This document shows positions 1-11,300 of a stretch of 64,000 nucleotides of DNA, piece by piece (positions within the stretch are counted from its first letter, which is position 1; every line of letters begins with the position of its first letter). The DNA is from Aricia agestis (taxonomy: Eukaryota > Arthropoda > Insecta > Lepidoptera > Lycaenidae), in NCBI RefSeq assembly GCF_905147365.1, contig NC_056408.1, positions 18,228,001 through 18,292,000 of the forward strand, given 5' to 3'. The notes under the pieces were generated by a model, which saw nothing but the letters and a program-made list of their open reading frames with translations, was not told where the DNA came from and did not search any database. A program made the position numbers and the translations under genes.

Positions 1-787
1 CGGATATAAATTAAATTTTATTAAGTAGTCGTTTAGTCTTTTGTAAATTATTTTCTCTAGAATTTTAGATAATGTGGGAAGAATAGATTTTGGGCGATAA
101 TTTCCAAGAAGAGACTTCGAACCAGCTTTGTGTATTGGGATTATTTTGGCTATTTTTAAGTTTTCTGGGAATATTCCTTCAGCTAGGAAAAGGTTTAGGC
201 AATTGGTTAGGTTTGAGACTATATGATTTTTTATACATTTCAGAGCCTTGATACTGATTCCGTCCAGACCAACACTTGTGTTAGAATCTAAATCATCAAT
301 AATTTTGGTGACTTCATCGGTAGTGCATGGTTCAAATTGGAACATTGAGGCTTGGGACATGTCAGGATCAAGCCTCGGTAATATGTGAGTAGTATCATTC
401 TGAAATTCAGTCGGTATTAGGTTAGCTAGGTGAGTGCCTATATTGGTGAAAAAGTAATTAAAAGTTTCATATATTTGAAATGGGTCTGAAATCACCTGTC
501 CATTTTCAGTTTTGAGGTTCGGTGGAGCACAGCAGTTAACAATATTGTTATTAGACAATGTTTATATGAGATTCCACATTTTTTTGGGTTTCTTCGTGTA
601 TTTTATAAATTCGCCGAAGTAAGTTTCTTTTGTGATTTTAATTTGTTGTGCTATGCTATGTTTTTTGGTTTTAATTCTCTTTCTAGTTGTTTGTTTGTTG
701 GATCTTGCTTGAGTTTGTGCCATAATGTGTTTCTTTCGTTTATACCTTTTATTAATTCTTTGTTGATCCATTCTTAACGTGGGGGAT

Positions 788-1540
788 TTAATATCTTAGT
801 TTTTTGTTCTTATTTATCATTTCCATAATGTAATCGTTAAGCTGTTCAAAGTTGTTCAATTCAGGTTTATTGGCTTTTACCATTTCGTGCAAGTTTTTAA
901 AGTCGATCATTTCGTATTGGATTCTCTGAATTTCTGGAGGACCTTTTCTTCTCAGTTCTAGATAAATATTTTTGTGGTCTGACAAAGAGGAGTCAATAAT
1001 TGCCATATGAAAGTTGTTTTCTTTAAGGTTAGTGGAGCCATGATCAATGATGGTGCGGGTAGTAGCAGTTTCCCTGGTGCAAAATTTTGGGTCTATTTTA
1101 TTAATTAGCTTATATCCCGATTGAGTTAGTGTTGTCTTATAGCGGTTGGTAGGAGCGTCAGAGTTGAGTAGATCTATGTTTGTATCGCCAAATATTATGG
1201 TGCGTTTCCTTTTTAGTAGCTGTTCTTCGTATGATTGTAGAAAGTCACTTGCATTTGTATGGCCAGGCTTGTAAACTACTCCAATATTTAGTGCATATTT
1301 TGTTAGCTGGACACTTAAGTAATTATTCCCACCAACATAGGATGCAGTAACTAAATCATGTTTGAGATTATTGTGCACATATATAGAGACCCCTCCACCT
1401 ATTGTTTCTGGCCTTAGGTTAAAGTAGTGTGAGTAGTTTTGTAAGTGGAATTGTTTAGCTTGATCTTTAGATCTGATCCATGTTTCAGCCAATAGTATTA
1501 CATGCACAGTTTTCCTAAAGGATTGAATTATGCACTTCAA
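788..1540 (-). pseudogene. LINE ORF2 fragment: AP-type endonuclease domain
   Basis: A 250-residue open stretch with the exonuclease-endonuclease-phosphatase fold signature of LINE ORF2 proteins: an ETW motif near residue 20, GGGVSIYV near residue 48, a GDTN motif near residue 118 (usually GDFN) and an SDHKNIYLE motif near residue 188. In intact elements this domain nicks target DNA to prime reverse transcription. It ends before any reverse transcriptase in the same frame, and a further minus-strand piece at 562-771 is out of frame, so ORF2 is broken. Confidence 0.8.
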
Positions 1541-1704
1541 TTCGTCGAATTTACCAGGCTTGCAAATGCTTCAGACATTGGCATAGTAGAAGTTAATACA
1601 TGATTTAGTGGAGGTAATGTCTTGGTAACTATTTAGTACTTGGTAAGTAGCAAATTTGTGTTGTGTTTTACCAATGCTTGTGGGGATCTTACGATCATTG
1701 GTTG

Positions 1705-2570
1705 CTAGTTTTTTATATTAGGTACAATTTTTGGGAAGCCTTTTATATATTTGATGGTGATGTTTTGTTCTCCATTAGCAATTCTTTGATCTAATTCATT
1801 CCTAAGATTCTTGATGTAATTCTGTTGTGCTGGCGTTTGGTCTGAGAAGATCTTAATGCCTTTCTTAATTTTATCTTTATTACGTAACAGCAATTTCACT
1901 GTCTGTGGCAATTCAAAACAGACTTTAATATTTCGATTTTTTCCTGGGATATATTTACCAATTTGGAATATTTTTGTAGGTTTGGGGTAGTCGCTGACCA
2001 TATTATTAATAATTTTTAAGACCTCGTTAGTGTCACGACAGCGCCCTTCTTCACTGTTTGTCGCATTTCCTTCTGGTATACCTAGAATGATAATATTTTT
2101 TTCCCTCGATGCACGGTCTTGGATTTCGTGCATGATGTGATCTTCTAAACCAGTTGTTTTGTTTTTCATTAGTGAATATTCATTCTCAAGTGTTTGGATC
2201 TTACTATCGGTGATAGTTACCTTATCAGTCAGTTCTGACAATTGGGTTTTCATTGATGTTTGTTCACTGCTTAGGTTTGCCGTGGCTTCTTTAATATCTT
2301 CAGCTGGGATTTCATTTCAACTATGTTATCGCGCATAAGGTTCATAGTTGTTTCCTGCGCTTCAGTGAATTGTTTTAACATTGCCATAATATCTTTACGT
2401 AAGTCTTGAAAGTCGTTCGAACAATTACAGTTACAATTATGTTCAGGCTGCTTGCGTTTTCTATGGGTAATATGCTCCTCCATCATAAACTCAGTACTTG
2501 TTGCTGATAGATTAGAATATGAGTTGCTTTTTCCAGGAGGCGAGTGTCTGACGTTCATGACTTGTACCAC
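1705..2570 (-). pseudogene. LINE ORF1-like nucleic-acid-binding protein, frameshifted
   Basis: Two overlapping-frame pieces (2570-2271 and 2253-1705) together resemble a LINE ORF1: a short Cys-containing N-terminus, a heptad-like coiled coil (about 1990-2400), then a region with NIIILGIPEG and later FSDQTPAQQ. This matches the layout of the 216-residue ORF1 at 51628-52278. A frameshift around 2270-2330 separates the halves. ORF1 proteins coat LINE RNA; the role here is by analogy. Confidence 0.7.
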
Positions 2571-3520
2571 ACACCAAGGGTGACGTCACGGCCGATCGCT
2601 CGTACTCGGGTATCTACGGAGGCGCGCGCGCACTAGTCCGTCATGCAAGCGAGATGAAAAATATAATATTTATGTCCTTTTTACCCGAGGGGGTGAAGTG
2701 AGCCTCCTTCTCCTCCGTCACAATCACTTGGTCGTAAGCACACGCGACACTTTTTTTGTAATTTACACCTTTTTAACTGCTCGTAAGGATTTATTATTGA
2801 AGAAAACTATATTTGACTATTAGAGAGGCAACTAAACACACGTCCACACAGTTTGCCATTCGCACGTCGAACGTGATGGGAAATTAAACAATTCAAAAAT
2901 ATCGATAGTATTTATTGAAAAAAGGTAACAAGTTACAAAATATTCAATGTTTTTCACTAAAACATGACGAACATAAAGTTTTCTTGCATTTATTACAAAA
3001 CCCTTTTACTTATTTTGGTTTTTTGTCGGCCTCTCTGCTCGTCATTGTTTGTCTGGCCTTCCCATAATAACCAACACAGAGTCTTTTTTTACTATATTTT
3101 ATTGTGTATTTATGTTCGGTTACTACTGTTTCACTATTATCAAATTTTTATCAAAATAGCTCTCCCTTGAATTTCTGAATTAAACTTTCAATAAATATCT
3201 TTTTCGATAGCACAACATAGACACAACACTAATTAATTTCCGGGTGCACGTCTTACGAGTGTTTATGGATCTCGTAACGCACTAGATGTAGATTTTTACT
3301 ATATTGTCGCTACGAGACGCACGAGGTCTCGTACGATTTTATTAATAAAAAATATTACTACCAATATACCTAATCATCATAAGTTCAGTTATGTCACTCT
3401 AACTTGAAAAAATCGTATAGAAAACTAATTTGCCGGAACGAGTAAAACATACAAATTCACCTCCGCACCGGGTGAAAGTCACAAATGAGATTCATAAGGT
3501 CTCGTACCGCAGCGAACGTG
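2571..3520. other. No gene seen; LINE 5' flank and AT-rich sequence
   Basis: I find no convincing coding region. The left part (to about 2.9 kb) is GC-richer than its surroundings and may be the LINE 5' untranslated region. A 68-codon open frame at 2964-3170 has low-complexity hydrophobic content and no family resemblance. Confidence 0.4.
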
Positions 3521-3607
3521 TTAAAGAAATCCATGACCATAAAATTAAAGTCTAATATTACATTATTTATTACAGAGTTAGGACCTATTCAATCATAAAA
3601 CATTGAG

Positions 3608-3777
3608 TATAAAATATAATATAAGTGGCATCCAGTGTCCCCAGTTTCCTTTACTTAGCGATGTATTGAAAATTGAAATAAAATAAACTACGATTAACGA
3701 TTTAAGTATATTAACATTCGTAAATGTTGCAATCACTTGTTTTGAAGAAGCCGCAGTAGAAAGAGTTCTAGAGATAG
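3608..3777 (+). promoter_or_regulatory. Candidate promoter and non-coding leader exon of desaturase copy 1
   Basis: A TATAAAA box (3608-3614) sits 26 bases before an initiator-like CCAGTG whose A is at 3634. The following about 144 bases end at a splice-donor match (AG then GTACGT, GT at 3778). A matching acceptor (tattttacag) ends at 8345, three bases before the desaturase ATG. The same block is conserved at 34609-34771 upstream of the second desaturase in the same order, which is the main support. A tiny upstream ORF (ATG TAT TGA, 3661-3669) is conserved in both. The link to the gene is inference; transcript data would settle it. Confidence 0.55.
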
Positions 3778-3834
3778 GTACGTATCTTATCTTATCTTAT
3801 TAAACGAGCAATTCTTGTATATCTATACTTATAA

Positions 3835-4240
3835 AATCTATGTATATAAAACTCAAAGGTGACTGACTGACATGGTGATCTATCAACGCACAGCCAAAAC
3901 CACTGGACGGATCGGGCTGAAATTTGGCATGTAGATAGATGTTATGACGTAGGCATCCGCTAAGAAAGGATTTTGATCAATTCTACCCCCAAGGAATCAA
4001 AATAGGGGATGAAAGTTTGTATATAATAATACTTGATAACGCGAGCGAAGCCGCGGGCAAAAGCTCGTATAATATATATAATTGGAATCTCGGAATCGTC
4101 TCCAACGATTTTCATGAAATTTAGTATATAGGGGGTTTCTGGGGCGATAAATCGATCTAGCTAGGAATCATTTTTAGAAAATGTCATTTTATTCGTGTTT
4201 TATCTAATACCGTGCAAAGCTCGGTCAAATAGCTAGTAAA
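3835..4240. repeat. Lepidopteran interspersed repeat (non-autonomous)
   Basis: Contains the recurrent core GCGAGCGAAGCCGCGGGC (near 4041-4058) and 'gactgactgacatggtg' head sequence. Reverse-oriented relatives occur at 20528-20562 and 32715-32745, with diverged cousins at 8935 and 36655-36990. No coding potential. These short repeats are common in moth genomes, and I do not assign a named family. Confidence 0.6.
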
Positions 4241-4625
4241 TTATTATAATGTAAAAAAATTGTTCATATGTACCTATGTAAGTACTTATATTAAAAATCA
4301 TGCACTATGCAGTTAACTTAGGAAGTTTATTTATTATTTGAACTTTTCAATTTATTAATATTGATTAGATAAATAATTCTTTTGCATTAAATATTTTTTT
4401 AATAATACCTGGACCGTGATCAACAATCGATATCGAACCCAAAATTAGAATTTTTTCTTAAAAAGTTTTTAGAATTTTTGTCTGTTTGTCTGTATGTATG
4501 TCCGGGCAAGACTCGTAAAGTACTGCATGCCTTTTTTGAAATATAAAATAAGGGGGCAAACCAGCAAACGGGTTACCTTATCATATCAAAAAATCAATCA
4601 AATCAATAAAAAAATCACCCCTGCC

Positions 4626-5861
4626 TAGGGTATAAAATAATACTCGTTTTATTCGAATATTCGACGATTTTATTATTCGAATATTCGCCAAATTATTTTT
4701 CGAATAATTCGAATAGTAAGAATATTTTTTATTTTTGTTTAAATGCTATCAAACATAAAATTAACATGGAATAAGATCACAATTAACTTTATTTCAGAAA
4801 AATAATATTATTTATGAATATTCTACATCTTTAATGATATTTTTAATCTGTTTTTAGTCTAACTAATTCATCGTCGCCGTGGACCATGTTTTAGACGTTA
4901 TTTTGCCTAAAGACATGCAAATGAAGATATAAACTCCTTTTAGTCTTGGATTTCAGTATCGTCAGTAATGGTCGCTCACGATCTGTATCCATTGACTTCT
5001 TTCAAGCTTTCTCAAATTTTTGTTTACCGTGATAACTATATTATTATATCGCGGGCTTTAACCCAGAAGGGTGTATATAAAACAAACTCGTTTTTTAAGA
5101 AGGTAATAGATGTAAGTGCGATATTGAGAGTCTTAAAATATGTAGTTAAAATACAAAAGATCATTTTTTTATACACCCTTCTGGCTTGAAGCTCGCGATA
5201 TGTGATCTATGATTCGACAAATTGATAAATATTAAAGCAGTTAAGCTATTCAATAGCTTTACCGGAGCTTACTATAAATCACCTTCCCCTAGGGCTTCGT
5301 TGCAATTTTTTTCTTTGTTGTGGTGTTTGTTTTCTAGTGGCCCTTTTTTATAATTTCAAGCCACGTTGACACAGGTGAAGGTGAACTAGGTGAACGTGGA
5401 TTGAAAATATCAAAAAGACAGATGAGCTGGCTTATTATTAATGAACAGATACCATAACGTCGAATATCATACTATTATTATTTAATCTCAACTGATGCCT
5501 AGCAAGATTAAGCATAATCACATGAGAAAAGTAAAAGGTGCTACGATCGAAAACGGTTTACACTTTACAGCCTTTCGTTAATTGCCCAGCTGTAACCTTA
5601 AAAAGTGTTTAACAATAAAAATTAACTATGTCATTTACAAAGATTTATGTTGATAAAAGTAAAAATAAGAATTTCTTACTTCATAGTATTAACAAAATAG
5701 GTTGTACATGGTTGTACGAAGCTTTTTGCTACTTTTGTTCAGAGTTTTCAGCATTTTTCAAATTTTTTTAATTATTCGAATAATATTCGAATTATTTGAA
5801 AACTATTGCAAAATATTCGAATTATTCGAATAGTAAATTTGTCGAATAATAACATGCCCTA
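4626..5861. mobile_element. hAT-type non-autonomous DNA transposon, 8-bp target duplication
   Basis: The element begins TAGGGTAT and ends ATGCCCTA, with subterminal AT-rich inverted motifs (ATTCGAATATTCG at the left, ATTCGAATAATTCG-like at the right). It is flanked by a perfect 8-bp direct repeat CCCCTGCC (4618-4625 and 5862-5869), the length made by hAT transposases. The interior has no transposase. An internal foldback at about 5046-5201 has imperfect arms ending in GAAGGGTGTATA and its complement, probably a second, smaller element. Confidence 0.8.
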
Positions 5862-5869
5862 CCCCTGCC

Positions 5870-6350
5870 CAAAGATGAGAAGAGTATTCCATATTAAAAT
5901 TAAATAACAAAGGAATAAATTAAACTCGTTTGAGCCTATGATTCAGAGTAGGCGTTTGATTTATAGAATGTTTGAATAAACTAACAAATATGTTGGATAG
6001 TTTTTTTTTTTTAAATTGTATATTGTAATCGACGAAATTCTTGAGAATTACCGAAAAATGGGCCGTCCCTTTTAATTTTTTTTTAAATATTTTTTAATAT
6101 TTTTTTCTGATTTTAAGGAAACTAAAAAAAAGGGTGAAGCGAAACATAAACCTCCCTGGATATCTTTCAAAGTGACCAGTTTGTGAAACCACAATTTTTC
6201 GTCGGTGAACAAACATGAACGACACGTTTCACATTTTAAACGTTTTAAAAATATAAAAACGAAAACATGTTTACAATATTATGCAATTAGTTGATGCCTA
6301 CGTAATCGCTTCTGAATACTTCTTTTGATTATTCTATGACACGTGACTAT
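5870..6350. other. No gene seen; AT-rich repeat-flanking sequence
   Basis: Homopolymer-rich sequence without coding signals. The beginning (CAAAGATGAGAAGAG) continues the target sequence split by the hAT insertion to its left. Confidence 0.3.
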
Positions 6351-6354
6351 CTGT

Positions 6355-6490
6355 CCATCTACGCACCTGCAGCTATATTCAACGCACCTGCAGCTCTTCT
6401 GATGCTGCGAGTGTCCATGGGCGACGGAAGTTGCTTTCCATCAGGTGACCCGTTTGCTCGTTTGCCCCCTTATTTCATTAAAAAAAAAAT
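6355..6490 (+). repeat. SINE/LINE 3'-tail fragment with poly(A)
   Basis: Carries the tail core of the window's most abundant short repeat (ATGCTGCGAGTGTCCATGGG through TTTGCCCCCTTATTTC) and ends in an A-run at 6480. In this copy a short 'cgcacctgcagct' segment is repeated twice. Related copies are at 18722-18915, 45165-45510, 48604-48718, 58338-58694 and 62440-62560. Confidence 0.75.
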
Positions 6491-6845
6491 CGCTACAGTT
6501 GTCGTCTGTATTCTCTATCCTTTTTAGTTGGGGAGGGGAAGAGGGGATTTCGGTACAAGCTCGAGCGTGTCAGATTAAGCTTGTATAATGTATAGGCTTC
6601 CGACATGTGTCTAGTTATCATGGTATAGAAATCAGATTTCTCACGTGGTGGGATCTTTTTTAAATATTGAAATGTCATCGGATCTGTGAGATTAAGATTG
6701 GGGATGTTTAGTATGTTCCAAAGAAGCTTCCATAATATAAAGCACTGACGATTCAAAGGTTAGGTAAGCCTGTAGGGACATTTTAAAATATAAAAAAATA
6801 ATAGGCCTGGAGATGGTGACACAAAATTCTTGGTCATTTGTACCA
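6491..6845. other. No gene seen
   Basis: An 87-codon minus-strand open frame (6493-6756) has no recognisable domain, and I do not call it. Confidence 0.3.
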
Positions 6846-6924
6846 GGCTGGCGATTTATTTATTTATTTATTTAACCGTTTATTGCACACAAAAAACATG
6901 TAACAAGTTATACTTATAAAGAAA

Positions 6925-6963
6925 GATAAGCAGTACCTGTTGTGTCAACAGGTACTGCTTATC
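6925..6963. repeat. Perfect 18-bp hairpin in LINE 3' region
   Basis: Arms 6925-6942 and 6946-6963 are exact reverse complements around a 3-base loop. The homologous region of the sister LINE near 26050-26090 has only one arm (ggaactgcttatttc), so this is a local inverted duplication acquired by this copy. Confidence 0.8.
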
Positions 6964-7214
6964 TCTAAAGAGATTTCTTCCAGCAGACCTAAGAAGAGTT
7001 TGATCGGAAAACATCAGATAGGGCGTGCACAGATAAACACAAATGAAATTTACAACTAAATTATTAATATGTTATACAGTATTATATGTACAACAAAAAA
7101 AACTAAATTAAAATAATAATAATAACATACTTACTATAATAATAACAAAATATGTATACTATACCATAAACTATATTATAATATACTATAAATAAATACA
7201 TTCTATATGTATAT

Positions 7215-7751
7215 TTAATAATCATGGCTGGATTCAGAATTGAGGTAGTGCTCCTTCAAGCGTCTTTTAAAGACAGTAATAGTAGGACTATCACGAATGG
7301 CATGGGGAAGGGAATTCCACAATCTGACTGCATGAACAGTAAAGGAGTAGGAAAAGAAGTTGGAGCGATGGGAGGGAAGGGAAAGGTTCGTTCTAACATT
7401 AGGTCTACAAGGGACGTCTAGGGATCGTGAAAAGTTAAAACGCTCTACGAGGTAAGAGGGAGACAAAGGGTTATAAAGGATATAATAAAGGAGGGAGAGA
7501 ATATGGATATTTCGCCGTAGACGAATGGGAAGCCACCTTAGCTGTGACCGAAAAGCAGAGACATGGTCATACTTTTTAAGACCAAAGACAAAACGAATGC
7601 AGAGATTCTGCAAACGTTCTAACTTAGTCAGCAACTCTTCGGTAACATCTAAGTAGCAGGAGTCAGCATAATCAAGGATAGGGAAAATGAGTGACTGGAC
7701 TAGGGAAATTTTAGTTTTTAAGGGCAAAAAGTTCTGAAGACGTTTAAGCAT
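7215..7751 (-). pseudogene. LINE ORF2 C-terminal fragment
   Basis: Encodes the post-RT C-terminal region (motifs LERLQNLCIRFVFG near residue 44 and VHAVRLWNSLPH near residue 140) found at the end of CR1/Daphne-like ORF2 proteins. It has no endonuclease or RT catalytic residues and is non-functional. Confidence 0.85.
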
Positions 7752-7844
7752 GTGTATCGAGTGAAATATTCCTACTTACCTCATCGACTTGAGGCTGCCA
7801 GGACAGATTGCTATCAATAATTATTCCGAGGTTCTACAGGGGAA

Positions 7845-8340
7845 TAATTACGTAAAGGCAAAAAGGAAAATGATGGCCATAGCGCTCGCACTGGCAGCCC
7901 AAACGCGTGGGCGTTAATCGAACGTGTCGGATAAATAACGAGTGTCGAACGATTTGTTCCACAAAAATGCTTGTAATTTCAGATAGTCGAAAAAAATAAG
8001 TAGGCGGTAGCGTAATGTCATACTTCTCGGGTCTGGCTTACAGGTCGCCATACCGACGCGAATACATTAATTTTAATAAAAAAATTGAACCATTTGTACC
8101 TGGCTAATTTTTGCATAGCTAATCATCGTCGAGTAGCCATTCACGAAAATCATCTTGCCATACTTTTCCGACAGGTCCCAATGGCCGCCATACCACTGCA
8201 AAGGTGTAATTTTTTTTTCGTCAATATATATATAATATAGATAGAGCCTTCGAGTTGTGTGTTTTGCGAGCGATTTGGAGTAAAACCGTATGTGAGTACT
8301 TAGCATAACACCTTCTACAAACTGACTGTCATGAGTATTT
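7845..8340. other. Intron of desaturase 1 (5'UTR intron); MITE remnant at 8230-8310
   Basis: No gene. The segment 8276-8306 (GTATGTGAGTACTTAGCA) matches one terminus of the foldback element at 34289-34558, so a remnant of that MITE lies just upstream of the first coding exon. Confidence 0.45.
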
Positions 8341-8347
8341 TACAGAA

Positions 8348-11300
8348 ATGCCGCCCTTCGTCGAAAAGCAGCCTATACAGACGGAAGATCCTTTCGAAAA
8401 GCTGGTAGCTCCGCAAGCGGGCCCATGGAAGTATGAATTTGTGTACCCATCTGTTATTGGCACAACCTACATCCACTTGGCTGCTATTTATGGGCTGTAC
8501 CTCGCTGTTACAGCTGCTCAATGGTACACGTTAGTCTTCAGTAAGTATCTCTACGTATGGAATACTTCCATCAAAATATTCTAACAGCTTTAAAAAGTTT
8601 ATGTCAAGACTCAAGACAAGATGTAAAATGCGTGGAAGTGATGATGTGAGATAATGCGCGTTAATATATTTATTTATTACTTTACTCAGTCTGACTGAGT
8701 CAGTCATTTATGTAAATCATTTTAAAAATATATTACAAATTGAGAAATCTTTCACCCTAAGAATAATAAAATCACCAATAGTATTTTCGGCGACATTAAT
8801 CTGTTTTCACAATTCAAAACGTATAATATGAGATCATTTTGTTGATTTTATAATCACTATCAGGGGGATTTTTATAGGCAAATGTACTACAGAGAAGTTG
8901 ATTCATATATGTATACTAGATGTCCCGCGCGGCTTCGCCCGCGTAAATTAGAAATTTTACAGAATCCGTAGGTACATTTTCCCATAAAAAATATTTCCCC
9001 CGTTTTTCCCACATTTTCCTGAGTTTCTTCTGTCGTATTAGTCTTAGAGTAATAATATAATATAACCTTCTCGATAAATGATGAGTCTTACTCGATAAAT
9101 GATCTATCTAACACTGAGATAAGTTTTTAAATCGGACCTGTAGTTTCTGAGATTGACGCGTTCAAGCAAACATACTCTTCAGGTTTATAATATTAGGTAG
9201 ATATAGATTTTTTTTAATTATCGCTTGACAAACTCGAGTCTCGATCTAAAAGACTATGAAATGGTATAATATGGTAGTGATGATGATGATGATGATGATG
9301 AAGAATGTAATTTGCATAGTAGCATATGCTTTCTGTTCTTAAAACAACGCCGAAACTCCCAAACTTGTATCTATAAAGAATCAGGAATTCTCTCAGCACC
9401 TTCCGAACCACGGTATACCAGGTATATCTCGGTGCAAAATCTTACTTGTTGGTAGCATATGCTTAGAATACTTCTCACGAAACCGAAGTCACCATATGTT
9501 TCCCTATAAGTTTTGAGGAGTTCCCTCGATTACTTATGGATCCTTCATCAGATCACCACTTTTCTGAATATAATACCAAATTGGGATGATACCCTATATA
9601 CCAAAAGAAAAATTTTGAAAATCGGTTAACAAACGGCGGAGTAATCGTTGAATATAAGAAAACGAACATAACACCTCCCCCATTTTGAAAGTCGGTTAAA
9701 ATTGTAGCCTATGTGTTATTTATTTAATATTTTAATCAGCACATGAATTAAATAACAAATTTTTTTTCAAATTAACCGTAGCACCATCTGTCAGGCCAAA
9801 CTAAAATTGAAATAGAATAATATTGAATGCGATGATAGCGCCGTCCGCCGGATCTAATGTAAAACATTCCAAAATCAACAACTCCTTATAAATAAGAAAT
9901 TAATTGAAAAAACATTTTACAGTAGACCAAACTGTAAATCTAAACCATTCTCGAATCTCCACGAACACACACAAAAAATTTCATCAAAATTGGTCCAGTC
10001 GTTTAGGAGGAGTTCAGTCACATACACACGCACACAAGAAATATATTTATTAAGATTATGCAGATCGCGGGAGTAGTTGAGTCTTTCATCCCATAAGTTT
10101 TCGTCCCAGTAGGAATGGCTAGAAGCGAATTTTTATTTATTTTTCATCCAGCGTTTCGTCCCATGTACTTAATTGTTCAAAAATCATTTTTATGACTTTC
10201 AAGTCAGAATCACTAGGGTTGGCAAATAAGTGGTAGATTTTTTCAAACAAATTATTACTTTTGTATATTCTGATGTTAAATATTATTTAACATCAATCAG
10301 GATTCATTAAAATATTTGCTGAAATTTTATGTGCTTATCGGGTACTTCTGAAAATCGGCCATCATCATCGGCCACGATATATTAATAAACGTTACAAAGA
10401 ACCAGAGGTTTGCACTCCGAGTGCTGGCACTTGGCAGAAGTGAAAACGAAACAGTTGGAGCATTTTCGCCGCTCGGTAGAAAGAGGGGATATTAGTATAT
10501 TACTTCCTGTGATTCACCGCGCCGCCGGTGGCCTACTCTCCCTTCGTCTTACGAATTATAAATAATTCCCTAGCGCTTACGACCTTCCTAACAAGCTCCC
10601 TGCGTCCTAAGTTAGGGTCACGTGACACTGTTAACACTTTTTTCCCCATACAAAAGAAGTGCACAATGCCGCTAAAGAATTTTATAAACCTTACTATATA
10701 AAATGGTTAGATGAATGTCATAATATTATTTTTTGCCACCCCTACTTCAATATTTTTTGTTAGAAAGCAATAGAATATTGCTTTCTATTGATGAATTGGG
10801 ATGAATTGGGATGAATTGGGAAAGTGGGATGAATCGCAGGATGAAGAAAAAAAATTCGCTTGCATCCATTTGTCCCACTGCACTGGGACGAATATTTATG
10901 GGACAAAAGACTCAACTACTCCATGGGCCATGACTTATGTAATTTGGTCGCGTTATGTCAAACGGCAAACCCAGCCGATTCATCGCGACTAATATTGAAT
11001 TGACATAATGCGACCAAAATATGACTCTGGTCCCTCATCTGCCTGTATGAATCAATTTATTCGATGGTACCTTCAATTTCTCCAGCTGCTTTCACGGCGG
11101 TCGCGGCTGGGATAGGCGTAACGGCGGGGGCTCACAGGCTTTGGTCTCATCGATCGTACAAGGCCAAACCGCCGCTGCATTTCCTACTGATGATAATGCA
11201 GAGCATAACCTTCCAATACTCAGCTATAACATGGGCGAAGATGCACAGAACGCATCATAGGTAAATTCTTGGTACCTATATGGTACTTTAGGGCTAACTT

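Larger units (their letters stand above)
1..2570 (-). mobile_element. Truncated non-LTR retrotransposon (Jockey/CR1-type LINE)
   Basis: Minus-strand LINE running off the left edge. Read 5' to 3' it has an ORF1-like segment (2570 to 1705), an endonuclease segment (1540 to 788) and the start of a reverse transcriptase (about 560 to 1), where the RT motif NYRPKSILPTLSK can be read near position 65-105. The endonuclease half resembles, at perhaps half the residues, the better preserved element at 48719-52278, so both belong to one clade but different families. Frames are interrupted between segments, so this copy is dead. The 5' region probably continues to about 2.7-2.9 kb, but I cannot place the end. 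Confidence 0.85.
6850..7840 (-). mobile_element. 5'-truncated LINE, same family as the element at 25973-30846
   Basis: The minus-strand 3' end of a LINE. It has a TATTTATTTATTTA run (3' tail) at 6850-6870, a 3' untranslated part, then the C-terminal 178 residues of ORF2 (7751-7215). These are very similar to residues about 800-980 of the intact ORF2 at 26304-29258. A one-base difference near 7751-7760 breaks the frame upstream. Homology ends near 7840, as expected for incomplete reverse transcription. Confidence 0.88.

Noticed and set aside
4968..5189. 73-codon plus frame
   Set aside because: Lies in a hAT-type non-autonomous element and crosses an internal foldback; no domain.
6493..6756. 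87-codon minus frame
   Set aside because: No recognisable domain, no splice context, and next to a SINE tail; likely chance.
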